DNA from: JAAELZ01 sp965237995
GTDB taxonomy: Bacteria > Pseudomonadota > Gammaproteobacteria > Arenicellales > Poriferihabitantaceae
Assembly (NCBI GenBank): GCA_965237995.1
Contig: CBDEGO010000004.1
Span: forward strand, 62,001 to 126,000
Direction: 5' to 3'
DNA: 64,000 nt
Part shown: piece by piece, positions 25,372-35,202 of the stretch
Numbering within the stretch: the stretch's first letter is position 1
Layout: each line of letters starts with the position of its first letter
Notes under the pieces: model-generated
Databases searched by the model: none
The model's input: the letters and a program-made list of their open reading frames with translations, nothing else
Told to the model about the DNA's origin: nothing
Position numbers and translations under genes: made by a program

Positions 25372-26096
25372 GGATTTTTCTTTATATCAGCAGGCAATGG
25401 GTTGAGTATTCTAAGCCAATCTCGGCGTCGCCCACTCGCTCGTTTAGTATTTATTTTGCTATATATTTGCTTCTTGGCAACCAACACATAAACCGCTCCG
25501 CACACAGGCCACCACCGTTCTCCTGTTGTGTCCATAAACCGTAGTTTAGATCTGATTTTTTGGTTAGCGATTGGCGGCTTATACTCTAACATCGATATCC
25601 CAAGCAATGTAAAACCCAATAACGCTAACCAATCTTGCACTACTTTCGCCGCAATAAACCGCGCGCTATATGGCTGCGTTTTAGACGACCGAAATAATTT
25701 ACAAGCGCCGTACAAACTATGCGGATTAAACCCAGTTAATACCATAATCCCTTCTGCATTTAACACCTGACTAGCTTCGCGCAGTGCTGCCACTGGGTCG
25801 TCACAATAATCTAGCGTATGCATTAGAAAGAGTAAATCTACGCTGTGTTCAGCAAACGGTAAATGTTCCGGCTTAGCCACCACGCCCCCTTTAGTACTCA
25901 TGGCAGTGCTGACATAAGTCATTTGGCCAATATTGAGATTTTCACACACCTCGAGTTGAGAATTTTGCACCCAAACAGCTTGCTGATAGTAATTTTCAGG
26001 CACCAAATTAGGCAATCTATCGGCTTGCGCTTGCAGTAACTCTTCACCCATTCCGTGGTTAAACCAGTTTTGTGAGTGATTTATATCTAGCGGCAA
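25368..26096 (-). CDS. SAM-dependent methyltransferase (YafS-like)
   Basis: 242 residues of the class I methyltransferase fold in the place where E. coli has yafS next to rnhA. The start is TTG, supported by AGGAG 7 bases upstream. The central MTYVSTAMSTKG stretch, EHLPFAEHSVDLLFLMHTLDYCDDP and NAEGIMVLTGFNPHSLYG match this family, while the N-terminal SAM-binding glycine motif is weak. The C-terminus is basic (KRASGRRRDW). The substrate is unknown. It is coupled to rnhA by a 4-base overlap. Confidence 0.85.
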   Translation of the reverse strand: MPLDINHSQNWFNHGMGEELLQAQADRLPNLVPENYYQQAVWVQNSQLEVCENLNIGQMTYVSTAMSTKGGVVAKPEHLPFAEHSVDLLFLMHTLDYCDDPVAALREASQVLNAEGIMVLTGFNPHSLYGACKLFRSSKTQPYSARFIAAKVVQDWLALLGFTLLGISMLEYKPPIANQKIRSKLRFMDTTGERWWPVCGAVYVLVAKKQIYSKINTKRASGRRRDWLRILNPLPADIKKNP

Positions 26097-26193
26097 AATA
26101 CAGCTCCTTTACAATCAAAAATAGTCGGTTGGCTTGTTGTGGTCAGCATACACACATTGTAGCATTGGGGGCATAAACGAACCAAATAATCCC

Positions 26194-27330
26194 ATGCCCC
26201 ACTCGCCGACTATTTCGCTTGCTGCCGATCTTATCTCTCGACCTTCAGTGACGCCACAAGACCATGGCTGCCAAAAGCTGATTGCCGCTCGATTGGCGTC
26301 CATTGGCTTTGCTAACGAGCACATGGCATTCGAGGATGTAGACAATTTATGGTCAGTCAAAGGCGGCGACGGCCCCATCATCGTATTTGCCGGGCACACC
26401 GATGTTGTACCGACCGGACCCATTGAGCAATGGCAAAAAGACCCATTTAGTGCAGACATAGAAGCGGGTTATCTGCATGGGCGCGGGGCGGCAGATATGA
26501 AAGGCAGTATCGCGGCCATGGTGACTGCGACCGAGCGATTTGTGTCTTCGCACCCTAAGCATAACGGGCGTATAGGCTTTTTAATAACCAGCGACGAAGA
26601 AGGCCCTGCGTTATATGGTACTAAAGCAGTGATCGATACCTTGGAAGCTCGGGGCGATAAAATTGACTATTGCATAGTGGGGGAGCCCACCTCGTCAACC
26701 CAATTGGGTGACACGATAAAAGTTGGGAGACGGGGTTCCATTAATTGCACCTTACGGATAATCGGCGAGCAAGGCCATATTGCCTACCCGCACATGGCTG
26801 ACAACGCCATCCATCTAGCCTTACCGCTTTTGGATGAAATACGCCAAATGCAATGGGACAAGGGCAATGACCAGTTCCTGCCAACCAGCTTACAATTTTC
26901 AAACCTTAACGCGGGCACTGGCGTAACCAACGTAATTCCTGGCACGCTAGAAGTACAATTTAACTTACGCTTTTCTCCAAAAATCACCGCAGAAGAAATT
27001 ATGCAGCGCATAGACAAGGTGGTTGCTAAACATGATATTTCGGTCGAGGCAGACTGGAAGCTATCCGGCAAGCCATTTCAGACTCAATATGCAACATTGG
27101 TAAAAGTCACTGAGTCCGCCATCAAGAACGTGACAGGATGCATACCTGAGCTGTCCACATCTGGCGGCACCTCAGATGGAAGATTCATCGCTCCAACTGG
27201 CGCAGAAGTCATTGAACTAGGCCCAATCAATAAAACTATTCATCAAGTTGACGAAAAAATCTCAGTCGATGACCTCGATCAACTCTCCGTTATATACGAA
27301 CAAATCTTAGAAAACCTACTCCTCAGCTAG
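26194..27330 (+). CDS. dapE: Succinyl-diaminopimelate desuccinylase
   Basis: Zinc aminoacylase that releases diaminopimelate in the lysine/peptidoglycan pathway. I chose ATG 26194 (MPHSPTISLAADLISRPSVTP); the ATG 60 bases upstream adds unrelated residues. This gives 378 residues, the family length (E. coli 375). Metal-binding motifs: FAGHTDVVPTG (His, Asp), GRGAADMKGSIAAM, SDEEGPAL and SGGTSDGRFI. The C-terminal GPINKTIHQVDEKI carries the last His ligand. It stands alone, divergent from the methyltransferase. Confidence 0.96.
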   Translation: MPHSPTISLAADLISRPSVTPQDHGCQKLIAARLASIGFANEHMAFEDVDNLWSVKGGDGPIIVFAGHTDVVPTGPIEQWQKDPFSADIEAGYLHGRGAADMKGSIAAMVTATERFVSSHPKHNGRIGFLITSDEEGPALYGTKAVIDTLEARGDKIDYCIVGEPTSSTQLGDTIKVGRRGSINCTLRIIGEQGHIAYPHMADNAIHLALPLLDEIRQMQWDKGNDQFLPTSLQFSNLNAGTGVTNVIPGTLEVQFNLRFSPKITAEEIMQRIDKVVAKHDISVEADWKLSGKPFQTQYATLVKVTESAIKNVTGCIPELSTSGGTSDGRFIAPTGAEVIELGPINKTIHQVDEKISVDDLDQLSVIYEQILENLLLS

Positions 27331-27450
27331 CGTTATCTAAACCCGCAAGACTCACCCCAAGCGGCTTCACGCCTAGGGTTAACGATAATTTAAAGTGCAT
27401 TACCCCATTAGTTATTAAAATATAATTATTTATATTTTTTATAATTACAC

Positions 27451-27481
27451 CCCGTATCATAATATAAATTTATGATACGGG
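27451..27481. promoter_or_regulatory. 12-bp perfect inverted repeat upstream of pntA
   Basis: CCCGTATCATAA and its exact complement TTATGATACGGG flank a 7-base AT loop (TATAAAT). It lies 80 bases upstream of the pntA ATG and 120 bases after dapE, in a very AT-rich gap. No T run follows directly, so it is a poor terminator. A dimeric operator for pntAB is the better guess. Confidence 0.45.
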
Positions 27482-27560
27482 CTAATAACTTTGATTATTC
27501 CTGATGCCTTTGCTTGGCTAAAATGCTAGTCCAATTCAGAACCAGCACTGCCAAGCAGCG

Positions 27561-29111
27561 ATGAAAATAGGCGTATTAAAAGAAACAATACAACAAGAAC
27601 GGCGTGTCGCGAGCACGCCACAGAGCATTAAAAGCATCGTGAATTTAGGTTATACCGTCTCTATCGAGTCTGATGCTGGACAGTTAGCCGGATATAGCAA
27701 CGATGACTATCGAAGCGCTGGCGCTGAAATCATCGATAAGTCGTCAGACATTATCCAATTCAGCGATATACTGCTTAAAGTCAGAGAGCCAAAGGCCACT
27801 GATTTAACTCAGCTTTCCAAAGTGACTGATAAAACATTAATCAGTTTATTTTGGCCCGCGTCGAATCAACAAGCGCTTGATAAACTAAATTCGCAATCGT
27901 TTAATGTCCTAGCAATGGATTGCGTTCCCCGTATCTCGCGAGCGCAAAAGCTTGATGTGTTGTCATCGATGGCAAATATCGGCGGTTACCGCGCGGTGAT
28001 TGAGGCCAGCCATGAGATTGGTCGATTTTTAGGTGGACAGATGACTGCCGCAGGAAAAATACCGCCGACTAAAGTGCTCGTGATTGGTGCGGGCGTAGCG
28101 GGCTTAGCGGCCATTGGTGCAGCAGCCAGCATGGGAGCCGTCGTGCGCGCTTTTGACACGCGCCCAGAGGTAAAAGAGCAAGTTGAAAGCCTTAATGCCG
28201 AGTTTTTAATGCTTGATTTCAACGAAACCAGCACCAGCGGTGATGGCTATGCCAAGACGATGAGTAAAGAATTCATTGCAGCAGAAATGGCTTTATTTGC
28301 GCAACAAGCCAAAGAAGTTGACGTCATCATTACCACCGCTCTGATACCGGGCAAACCTGCGCCAAAATTAATCACCCAAGCAATGGTAGATAGCATGTCT
28401 GCGGGCAGTGTCGTTATTGATATGGCAGCGGAACAAGGCGGCAATTGTGAATATACGGTCCCCGGGGAAAGAACAGTTATCGATGGCGTATCCATATTAG
28501 GCTATACCGACCTAGCTTCTCGCATGGCCGGCCAAGCCAGCCAGCTTTATGCCAACAATGTAGTTAATCTTCTTAGCGAACTAACCCCAAATAAAAACGG
28601 ACAACTGAATCTTAATCTCGAAGATGAAATGATACGCGGCTTAACCGTTGCAAGTAAAGGCAGCATATTGTGGCCGCCGCCTGCCATTAAAGTATCCGCG
28701 GCCAAACCCTTACCTGAAGCACCCACCCCAACAAAGGAAAATATCGCAATAACCGCGCCTAGCCACCAAAAATGGTGGACATTAGGTGGCGCCGCTTTGG
28801 GTGCGTGCCTATTGTTATTGGTTGGCGCATACGCGCCCGCTGACTTCATGAGCCATTTCATTGTGTTTATTCTTTCTTGCTTTGTCGGCTGGCAACTTGT
28901 TTGGAATGTTACACCCGCTTTACATACTCCTCTAATGAGCGTTACCAACGCGATTAGCGGCATTATTGTGCTTGGCGCCCTATTACAGTTTAACTCCCCT
29001 TCTGGGCTAGCCATTACACTTGCCGCGCTCGCTACCTTACTCGCGTCAATAAACATCGCCGGTGGCTTTTTGGTAACCCGCCGCATGCTTAAAATGTTTC
29101 AGAGTCACTAA
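27561..29111 (+). CDS. pntA: NAD(P) transhydrogenase alpha subunit
   Basis: Subunit of the proton-translocating transhydrogenase that makes NADPH from NADH. 516 residues in the undivided alpha form of gammaproteobacteria. The NAD(H)-binding domain I starts MKIGVLKETIQQERRVASTP and includes the Rossmann motif VIGAGVAGLAAIGAA and VVRAFDTRPEVKEQV. Four hydrophobic segments occupy the end (about 400-510: WWTLGGAALGACLLLLVGAY onward). pntB follows after 2 bases. Confidence 0.97.
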   Translation: MKIGVLKETIQQERRVASTPQSIKSIVNLGYTVSIESDAGQLAGYSNDDYRSAGAEIIDKSSDIIQFSDILLKVREPKATDLTQLSKVTDKTLISLFWPASNQQALDKLNSQSFNVLAMDCVPRISRAQKLDVLSSMANIGGYRAVIEASHEIGRFLGGQMTAAGKIPPTKVLVIGAGVAGLAAIGAAASMGAVVRAFDTRPEVKEQVESLNAEFLMLDFNETSTSGDGYAKTMSKEFIAAEMALFAQQAKEVDVIITTALIPGKPAPKLITQAMVDSMSAGSVVIDMAAEQGGNCEYTVPGERTVIDGVSILGYTDLASRMAGQASQLYANNVVNLLSELTPNKNGQLNLNLEDEMIRGLTVASKGSILWPPPAIKVSAAKPLPEAPTPTKENIAITAPSHQKWWTLGGAALGACLLLLVGAYAPADFMSHFIVFILSCFVGWQLVWNVTPALHTPLMSVTNAISGIIVLGALLQFNSPSGLAITLAALATLLASINIAGGFLVTRRMLKMFQSH

Positions 29112-29113
29112 TC

Positions 29114-30499
29114 ATGGATAACGGAATCATAATCGCAGCCTACTTATTGTCTGCAATACTATTTATTCTTAGCTTAAGCGGCTTAAGTCATCAGACAACG
29201 GCCACGCGCGGCAACATATATGGCATTGCAGGAATGTTGATCGCGTTGATCGCAACGCTGCTTGGGTTGGGAAGCTCATATTTATGGCTTGTGATCTTGA
29301 CCATCGTGATTGGCAGCACCATTGGTTTGCGCTTGGCGCATAAGGTCGAGATGACACAAATGCCCGAGCTCGTGGCTATTTTGCACTCCTTTGTGGGGCT
29401 TGCGGCGGTGCTCATCGGATTCTCCAACAGCCTAAGCCCAAATACCTTACAAGGCGCGGCACACTCTATTCATCTATTTGAAACCTATCTGGGGGTGTTA
29501 ATCGGAGCCGTTACTTTTACTGGGTCTGTCGTAGCCTATGGCAAACTGACTGGTAAGCTCAGCAGCGCGGCATTAACCTTACCAGCGCGTCATTGGCTTA
29601 ACGGCGGCGGCCTACTACTTTGCTGTTTACTGGGTAGTGTATTCATAGGCGAGCCGCACAGCCAGCTCGCGTTAATAATAGCCACCTTAGTTGCGTTTGC
29701 GATCGGCGTACATTTAGTGATGGCCATTGGTGGTGCAGACATGCCAGTCGTGATTTCAATGCTCAATAGCTATTCTGGTTGGGCAGCGGCGGCCACTGGC
29801 TTTATGCTCAATAATGACTTACTGATCGTCACTGGCGCATTGGTTGGCTCTAGTGGCGCGATACTGAGTTACATCATGTGCAAAGCCATGAACCGCCAGT
29901 TTTTAAGCGTTATTTTGGGCGGGTTCGGAAACACCTCAACCGCTACCAGCGGCGCTCAGGCAGGCGAGCAAGGTGAGGTCACTAGCGCAAATAGCGGTGA
30001 AATAGCTAACTTGATTAGCAATGCCAAAAGCGTGGTGATTGTTCCGGGGTACGGCATGGCGGTAGCACAAGCACAGCACCCCGTTTCAAGGCTGACCGAA
30101 ATTCTGCGCAACAAAGGCTGTGATATTCGATTTGCTATTCATCCCGTTGCAGGCCGTATGCCCGGACACATGAATGTACTATTAGCAGAAGCCAAAGTCC
30201 CTTACGACATTGTGTTCGAGATGGATGAAATTAACGAACGCCTTAATAATACCGATGTCGTGATTGTTATCGGTGCCAATGACATTGTAAATCCTGCCGC
30301 GCAACAAGAACCGGATAGCCCTATCGCTGGCATGCCTGTATTGGAAGTTTGGAATGCAAAAAACGTGGTTATCTGTAAACGCAGTATGGCAACAGGCTAC
30401 GCCGGGGTGGAAAACCCATTATTTTTCAAAGAAAATAGCCTTATGCTGTTTGGTGACGCGAAAGAGTCGATGGAAGCGGTACTAAAACAGATGACTTAA
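29114..30499 (+). CDS. pntB: NAD(P) transhydrogenase beta subunit
   Basis: Membrane and NADP(H)-binding subunit of the transhydrogenase, 461 residues. The first 270 residues hold about eight or nine membrane helices with polar channel motifs (GGADMPVVISMLNSYSGWAAAATGF). Domain III from about 290 has the NADP motif IVPGYGMAVAQAQHPV, HPVAGRMPGHMNVLLAEA and GANDIVNPAA. It is co-translated with pntA. Confidence 0.98.
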   Translation: MDNGIIIAAYLLSAILFILSLSGLSHQTTATRGNIYGIAGMLIALIATLLGLGSSYLWLVILTIVIGSTIGLRLAHKVEMTQMPELVAILHSFVGLAAVLIGFSNSLSPNTLQGAAHSIHLFETYLGVLIGAVTFTGSVVAYGKLTGKLSSAALTLPARHWLNGGGLLLCCLLGSVFIGEPHSQLALIIATLVAFAIGVHLVMAIGGADMPVVISMLNSYSGWAAAATGFMLNNDLLIVTGALVGSSGAILSYIMCKAMNRQFLSVILGGFGNTSTATSGAQAGEQGEVTSANSGEIANLISNAKSVVIVPGYGMAVAQAQHPVSRLTEILRNKGCDIRFAIHPVAGRMPGHMNVLLAEAKVPYDIVFEMDEINERLNNTDVVIVIGANDIVNPAAQQEPDSPIAGMPVLEVWNAKNVVICKRSMATGYAGVENPLFFKENSLMLFGDAKESMEAVLKQMT

Positions 30500-30523
30500 G
30501 CTTTACCAAGCGCCAGCAAACCT

Positions 30524-31582
30524 CTATCCGTTTTGACCTCGCTGCCTTAAGACGTGGTCCATAATAACTAAAGCCGTCATCGCTTCAACAATAGGCACTG
30601 CACGAATGCCCACGCAGGGGTCGTGACGACCCTTGGTTACCACTTCAATCTCATTGCCATTTACATCTAATGAAAAACCAGGTGTGGTGATACTTGAAGT
30701 GGGCTTAAATGCCACTCTAGCCACTAGGTCTTGGCCGCTAGAAATACCGCCCAACACGCCACCTGCATTATTAGAAGCAAAGCCTGCTTTGCTAATTAGG
30801 TCGCGATGTTGCACGCCTGTTTGTTCAATGCTTTGAAAACCTGAACCAATCTCTACCCCTTTGGATGCGTTGATACTCATCAAAGCATGTGCGATGTCTG
30901 CATCTAATCGATCAAACACAGGCTCTCCAATTCCAGCAGGCATATTGCTGGCATGCACTTCAATACCAGCGCCGACTGAATTACCGTCTTTGCGTAGGCG
31001 TTTTATTTCTGCTTCCAAGTGTTCGACTGCCGCACTATCGCCACAAAAAAATGGGTTGCTTTCAACCACTGACCAATCTCGTAATGCCACTTCAATGTCG
31101 CCCATCTTATACATATAAGCGCGCACCTGCATATTGAATTGCTCACTCAAGTATTTCTTGGCAATCGCGCCTGCCGCAACTCGCATCGCTGTTTCCCGCG
31201 CCGAAGATCTGCCACCACCACGATAATCACGTACCCCGTATTTAGCCTGGTAAGTTAAATCAGCATGCCCCGGACGAAACTGATCTTTAATGTTTGAGTA
31301 GTCCTTAGAACGCTGATCTTGATTACGTATTAACAAACCAATGGGCGTACCAGTGGTTTTGCCTTCAAATACCCCTGATAAAATTTCAACCTCATCTGGC
31401 TCTTTGCGCTGCGTTGTATACTTTGACTGCCCCGGCTTACGGCGATCTAAATCACCTTGTAAGTCTGCTTCGTTTAAAGCCAAACCCGGCGGGCAACCAT
31501 CGACAATTGCCCCTAAAGCAAGGCCATGGCTTTCACCAAATGTCGTTACGGTAAAACTTTTTCCTAAGGTATTTCCTGGCAC
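30524..31582 (-). CDS. aroC: Chorismate synthase
   Basis: Converts EPSP to chorismate using reduced FMN as cofactor; last common step of aromatic amino acid synthesis. I prefer GTG 31582, which gives MPGNTLGKSFTVTTFGESHG, the expected N-terminus, and 352 residues; a TTG 15 bases upstream is the alternative. Signatures include GESHGLALGAIVDGCPPG, RPGHADLTYQAKYGVRDYRGG, GRSSARETA and the FKPTSSI motif. It follows hflD on the same strand after 77 bases. Confidence 0.97.
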   Translation of the reverse strand: MPGNTLGKSFTVTTFGESHGLALGAIVDGCPPGLALNEADLQGDLDRRKPGQSKYTTQRKEPDEVEILSGVFEGKTTGTPIGLLIRNQDQRSKDYSNIKDQFRPGHADLTYQAKYGVRDYRGGGRSSARETAMRVAAGAIAKKYLSEQFNMQVRAYMYKMGDIEVALRDWSVVESNPFFCGDSAAVEHLEAEIKRLRKDGNSVGAGIEVHASNMPAGIGEPVFDRLDADIAHALMSINASKGVEIGSGFQSIEQTGVQHRDLISKAGFASNNAGGVLGGISSGQDLVARVAFKPTSSITTPGFSLDVNGNEIEVVTKGRHDPCVGIRAVPIVEAMTALVIMDHVLRQRGQNG

Positions 31583-31659
31583 GGTTAAGCTAAGCAAGTA
31601 TGAGGTCTTAATTGTATCGCGCTCTCGCCAATGAGGTGAGCGTTTTTCTAGGCCCTAAC

Positions 31660-32310
31660 TTATTTCAATAATTGCTTTATTTGTTGTTGATAAGCTGGCC
31701 GCTGAAACAGCAGGTGCCATCGACGCCCGCCAAGCTGATGCCAAAGATAGGCCGCGCGCACCCCCGAAAATAAAGCGCTGCGCAATTTAGACACATTTTC
31801 TTCTACTGATAAGGTCCCTTTCGCACCCTTCACGATAATTCGTGGTGGCAATAAACTAAGCGACTTTTGATACAGCATTCCAAGCTGCTGGTATAAATCT
31901 TGCAACTCCCATTGATCAAACTCACCAGACTCGTTAGTGGCAAGCGTCGTGCTGTGCATGACTTTAATTTCTTCGATACCCGCACCGAGTAAAGATTGGG
32001 TATGACCAGCGCTGGTCAATCGGTTGGCAAGCTGGTCCATTGACATCATATATCGGATTTGCGATTGCGCTTTTATTCCTGTCAAGCCGCCCAACAGTTT
32101 ATGTAATTGCTCAAGCCCTAGCCTAAGGTTTTGTGGGCCGTCGTAGACTTCTAGAACATTCACGACATCAACATTAAGTATACTGCGCACCGACGACGCC
32201 AGCGCTGCTTCATCTAACTGTTTATTCTCAGCAATTTGAGTGACTAAAGCTGCCGCTTGGCAGAGCCCCGCTAAGGCAACGGTTTTATCTCTGGTGACTT
32301 TAAATGCCAT
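31660..32310 (-). CDS. hflD: High frequency lysogenisation protein HflD homolog
   Basis: 216 residues matching the HflD/YcfC family: the start DKTVALAGLCQAAALVTQIAE, the RLGLEQLHKLLGG segment, and PPRIIVKGAKGTLSVEENVSKLRSALFSGVRAAYLWHQLGG near the C-terminus. In E. coli HflD is a peripheral membrane protein that affects lambda CII stability. It usually sits between mnmA and purB; here it overlaps an S9 peptidase gene by 11 bases and precedes aroC, so the context is unusual. Confidence 0.9.
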   Translation of the reverse strand: MAFKVTRDKTVALAGLCQAAALVTQIAENKQLDEAALASSVRSILNVDVVNVLEVYDGPQNLRLGLEQLHKLLGGLTGIKAQSQIRYMMSMDQLANRLTSAGHTQSLLGAGIEEIKVMHSTTLATNESGEFDQWELQDLYQQLGMLYQKSLSLLPPRIIVKGAKGTLSVEENVSKLRSALFSGVRAAYLWHQLGGRRWHLLFQRPAYQQQIKQLLK

Positions 32311-34291
32311 TGTCCACCCGACTTAGTATTCGTTGGTAAAACGCCATCTCTTTGCTCAACGCATCCACGCGGGTTTGCGCTTGACGAAAGCCATGCCCTT
32401 CCCTTTCATACTCAATATACTCGTGCTCAATTGCACCTTGTTGCAACACCTTAACCACTTCACGCGAAACAGCTGGTGGCACTACCTTGTCATCCAAACC
32501 CTGAAATAAAATCACTGGGCTTTTAATTTTGTCCATTTCAAATATTGGCGAACGTTGGGTAAATCGACTATCTAGCGAATGCGCGCTTGTTGGGTCAAAT
32601 TGCTCACCGATTAATTGGTCGGTATAGCGCGATTCAAACTTGTGGGTAATTTCACTGAGCGTAATTAAATTACCTATTCCATAGTAACAAGCGCCAACAC
32701 TAAATAAGTCTGGGTATCGGGTTAGCGCTCGCAACACCGCATAGCCCCCTGCGCTACCGCCGCGGATACAGACCTTATCGGGGTGCACCAGCCCAGCTTG
32801 CACAAAATAATTTACCGCATCTTTAATATCTGCCGCATCAATTTCGCCCCACTGGCCAAGCAGTTTCTGCCGATAATGCCTACCTAAGCCTGTACTACCG
32901 CGGTGGTTTACATCAATGACGGCAAAGCCTGAACTAGTAAAAAACTGCACCAACATGGCTAAACTTTGATCTGCTCGCGAAGTCGGACCGCCATGCACCA
33001 TAACGATAGCTGGCACTGCTGAATGTTCCGTGTACGAGCGTGTGGGATGCTGCGGACGGTAATAATTCGCCATTGCTTGCTCGCCATCAGCGGTTGCAAA
33101 GGCAGTTAATTGTGGTATCGAAACAGTATCCTCAGATAGCTCTTGCGCAATTGAATGCCTAATATCGAACGCTACGTTAGCGCCGCTTTGTAGTGGCAAT
33201 TTTAATTGCAGCACGCTAGGTTCTCTATCAGCGTAATGCGCGACAGCACAAACCTTGCTGTTATCGGGGGATAGGCTTAATTGCGCTAGGCGGGCAAAGC
33301 CATCTCCCAGCACGCTCACCCTTTTAGTATTCAATACTATTTGTACTAATTCATCTCGGCCTTGACGCGTTCGAATCGCAATAAGCGAATCAGGCCCACT
33401 TTGCACCCAACGCTTCTGACCAAACACCCAGTGAGCATCACCGTACTCGGCCAAATCAGAGGTTAAGGCGTTTACCTCACCGTCATTCCAAGTATACAAA
33501 TTCCAGAAGTTAGTTGGAGAATCCAGCTTTGATTCACCATCTTTCGCGTAAGCCAAAGACCCATCCTGTAAAAAGCCTAATTGACAGATTGAAACATTGG
33601 CTCCTCCGTTGATCAAACGCTTGTTAGTTAGCTGGTATCGATCATCGACTTGGTTTAAGTCCGCTATGTACGCCGCACTTTCATCCCACGGCATATTAGG
33701 ATGGTTCCATTGCACCCAAGCGATTTTAGTTCCATCAGCACAAATCGAAGGGCAGCAATAAAAATCTGCACCACTTTCAATAATTTGTGGCTCTCTTAAG
33801 CCATCTGTTTGTAACTCAATGACACTGAGGCAATTGATGTTCTCTGGTTTCGCAATGCGTTCCTGTACTGCTAACACGATGCGCCGCGGCTGATTAACGC
33901 AAATATCGGCAAAGCCGATCTGACCTGATATGTCTTTAGTGATTCTTAGTGGTTTTTTAATTGCACGTTCATGGCCTGACGCATGAGGCAGGTCTTGCAT
34001 GTATAAACCGCCATCGTCATAGTTATTGAAGATGACTGCGTCTTCAACATAGCAAAACGCTTGCCCGCCATACTCGTGCACCGCAGTACGAACTTGATAC
34101 TCTTTTGGGGTGATAGGCTGAATTTCGTCGCCTAGCTTGTGGACTAAAGCTAAGCGACCTTTATACGCGACCAACGATTCTAGCCAGAATAGTTGGCCAC
34201 GCTCATCATAAAACGGATAAGCCGGCGGCCCTTGCCGGTTAAATATCGCTTCTAAGTCAAGCGGGCTCTGCCATAAAGCAGATTGACTCAT
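32300..34291 (-). CDS. S9 family (prolyl oligopeptidase-type) peptidase
   Basis: 663 residues. An N-terminal beta-propeller region (about 1-390, repeated blade-like segments) is followed by an alpha/beta hydrolase domain. The nucleophile elbow is GGSAGGYAVL, preceded by IVMVHGGPTSRADQS; the acid is in DDKVVPP and the His in EGHGFR. The layout is that of acylaminoacyl/dipeptidyl peptidases of family S9C. No signal peptide, so it is cytoplasmic. It lies between sucD (27 bases) and hflD (11-base overlap). The natural peptide substrates are unknown. Confidence 0.9.
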   Translation of the reverse strand: MSQSALWQSPLDLEAIFNRQGPPAYPFYDERGQLFWLESLVAYKGRLALVHKLGDEIQPITPKEYQVRTAVHEYGGQAFCYVEDAVIFNNYDDGGLYMQDLPHASGHERAIKKPLRITKDISGQIGFADICVNQPRRIVLAVQERIAKPENINCLSVIELQTDGLREPQIIESGADFYCCPSICADGTKIAWVQWNHPNMPWDESAAYIADLNQVDDRYQLTNKRLINGGANVSICQLGFLQDGSLAYAKDGESKLDSPTNFWNLYTWNDGEVNALTSDLAEYGDAHWVFGQKRWVQSGPDSLIAIRTRQGRDELVQIVLNTKRVSVLGDGFARLAQLSLSPDNSKVCAVAHYADREPSVLQLKLPLQSGANVAFDIRHSIAQELSEDTVSIPQLTAFATADGEQAMANYYRPQHPTRSYTEHSAVPAIVMVHGGPTSRADQSLAMLVQFFTSSGFAVIDVNHRGSTGLGRHYRQKLLGQWGEIDAADIKDAVNYFVQAGLVHPDKVCIRGGSAGGYAVLRALTRYPDLFSVGACYYGIGNLITLSEITHKFESRYTDQLIGEQFDPTSAHSLDSRFTQRSPIFEMDKIKSPVILFQGLDDKVVPPAVSREVVKVLQQGAIEHEYIEYEREGHGFRQAQTRVDALSKEMAFYQRILSRVDNGI

Positions 34292-34318
34292 TCTTATTTA
34301 GCTATCTATTAATTTAAC

Positions 34319-35200
34319 TTAGCCCTGCAACACCGATTGCATTAACGAACCAATCTTAGCGGGGTTTTCTGTGACGTGCACACCGGCCTCTTGCAAGGCT
34401 TTAATTTTTTCTGCCGCGGTGCCTTTGCCGCCTGCAATGATGGCTCCAGCATGCCCCATGCGCTTGCCGGGAGGGGCAGTCACGCCGGCAATAAAGCCAA
34501 CAACCGGTTTTGTCATGTTGTCGGCAATCCATTCAGCGCACTCTTCCTCATCTGTACCGCCAATTTCGCCGCACAATACAACGCCCTCTGTATCCGGGTC
34601 TTCATTAAACAACTTCATTACATCTAAATGCTTTAAGCCGTTTACTGGGTCACCACCAATGCCAACACACGTTGATTGACCAATACCCAGATTAGTTAAT
34701 TGATGCACCACCTCATAGGTTAACGTACCCGAGCGCGATACGACGCCAATTTTTCCTTTCTTATGGATATAGCCCGGCATAATGCCAATTTTTAACTCCT
34801 CTGGCGTAATGACGCCCGGACAATTAGGCCCAACTAAAATGGTATTACTATCGCGTAGTTTATCGGACGTAGCAATCATATCTCGCACAGGAATACCTTC
34901 AGTGATACAAATAACCAGCTCGATTTCAGCTTCAACCGCTTCATCAATAGCCGCAGCCGCATAAGGCGGTGGAACGTATATCACTGAAACATTACAGCCG
35001 GTCTCTTGTTTAGCCTCGGCTACGGTATTGTAAACAGGAACATCTTCAACCATTTTCCCGCCTTTACCTGGCGTAACCCCTGCTACATAAGCTTGATCGC
35101 CAAAGGCATACTCGATACCGTGTTTTGTATGAAATGCACCGGTACTGCCAGTGATGCCTTGAGTTAAAACTTTAGAATTTTTATCGATTAAAATTGACAT
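34319..35200 (-). CDS. sucD: Succinyl-CoA synthetase alpha subunit
   Basis: TCA-cycle subunit that carries the phosphohistidine and binds CoA. 293 residues. The N-terminal CoA-binding Rossmann motif is QGITGSTGAFHTKHGIEYA; the phosphorylated His lies in KRMGHAGAII near the C-terminus. SRSGTLTYEVVHQLT and GIGGDPVNG are also conserved. The gene starts 2 bases after sucC, as in other proteobacteria. Confidence 0.98.
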   Translation of the reverse strand: MSILIDKNSKVLTQGITGSTGAFHTKHGIEYAFGDQAYVAGVTPGKGGKMVEDVPVYNTVAEAKQETGCNVSVIYVPPPYAAAAIDEAVEAEIELVICITEGIPVRDMIATSDKLRDSNTILVGPNCPGVITPEELKIGIMPGYIHKKGKIGVVSRSGTLTYEVVHQLTNLGIGQSTCVGIGGDPVNGLKHLDVMKLFNEDPDTEGVVLCGEIGGTDEEECAEWIADNMTKPVVGFIAGVTAPPGKRMGHAGAIIAGGKGTAAEKIKALQEAGVHVTENPAKIGSLMQSVLQG

Positions 35201-35202
35201 AG

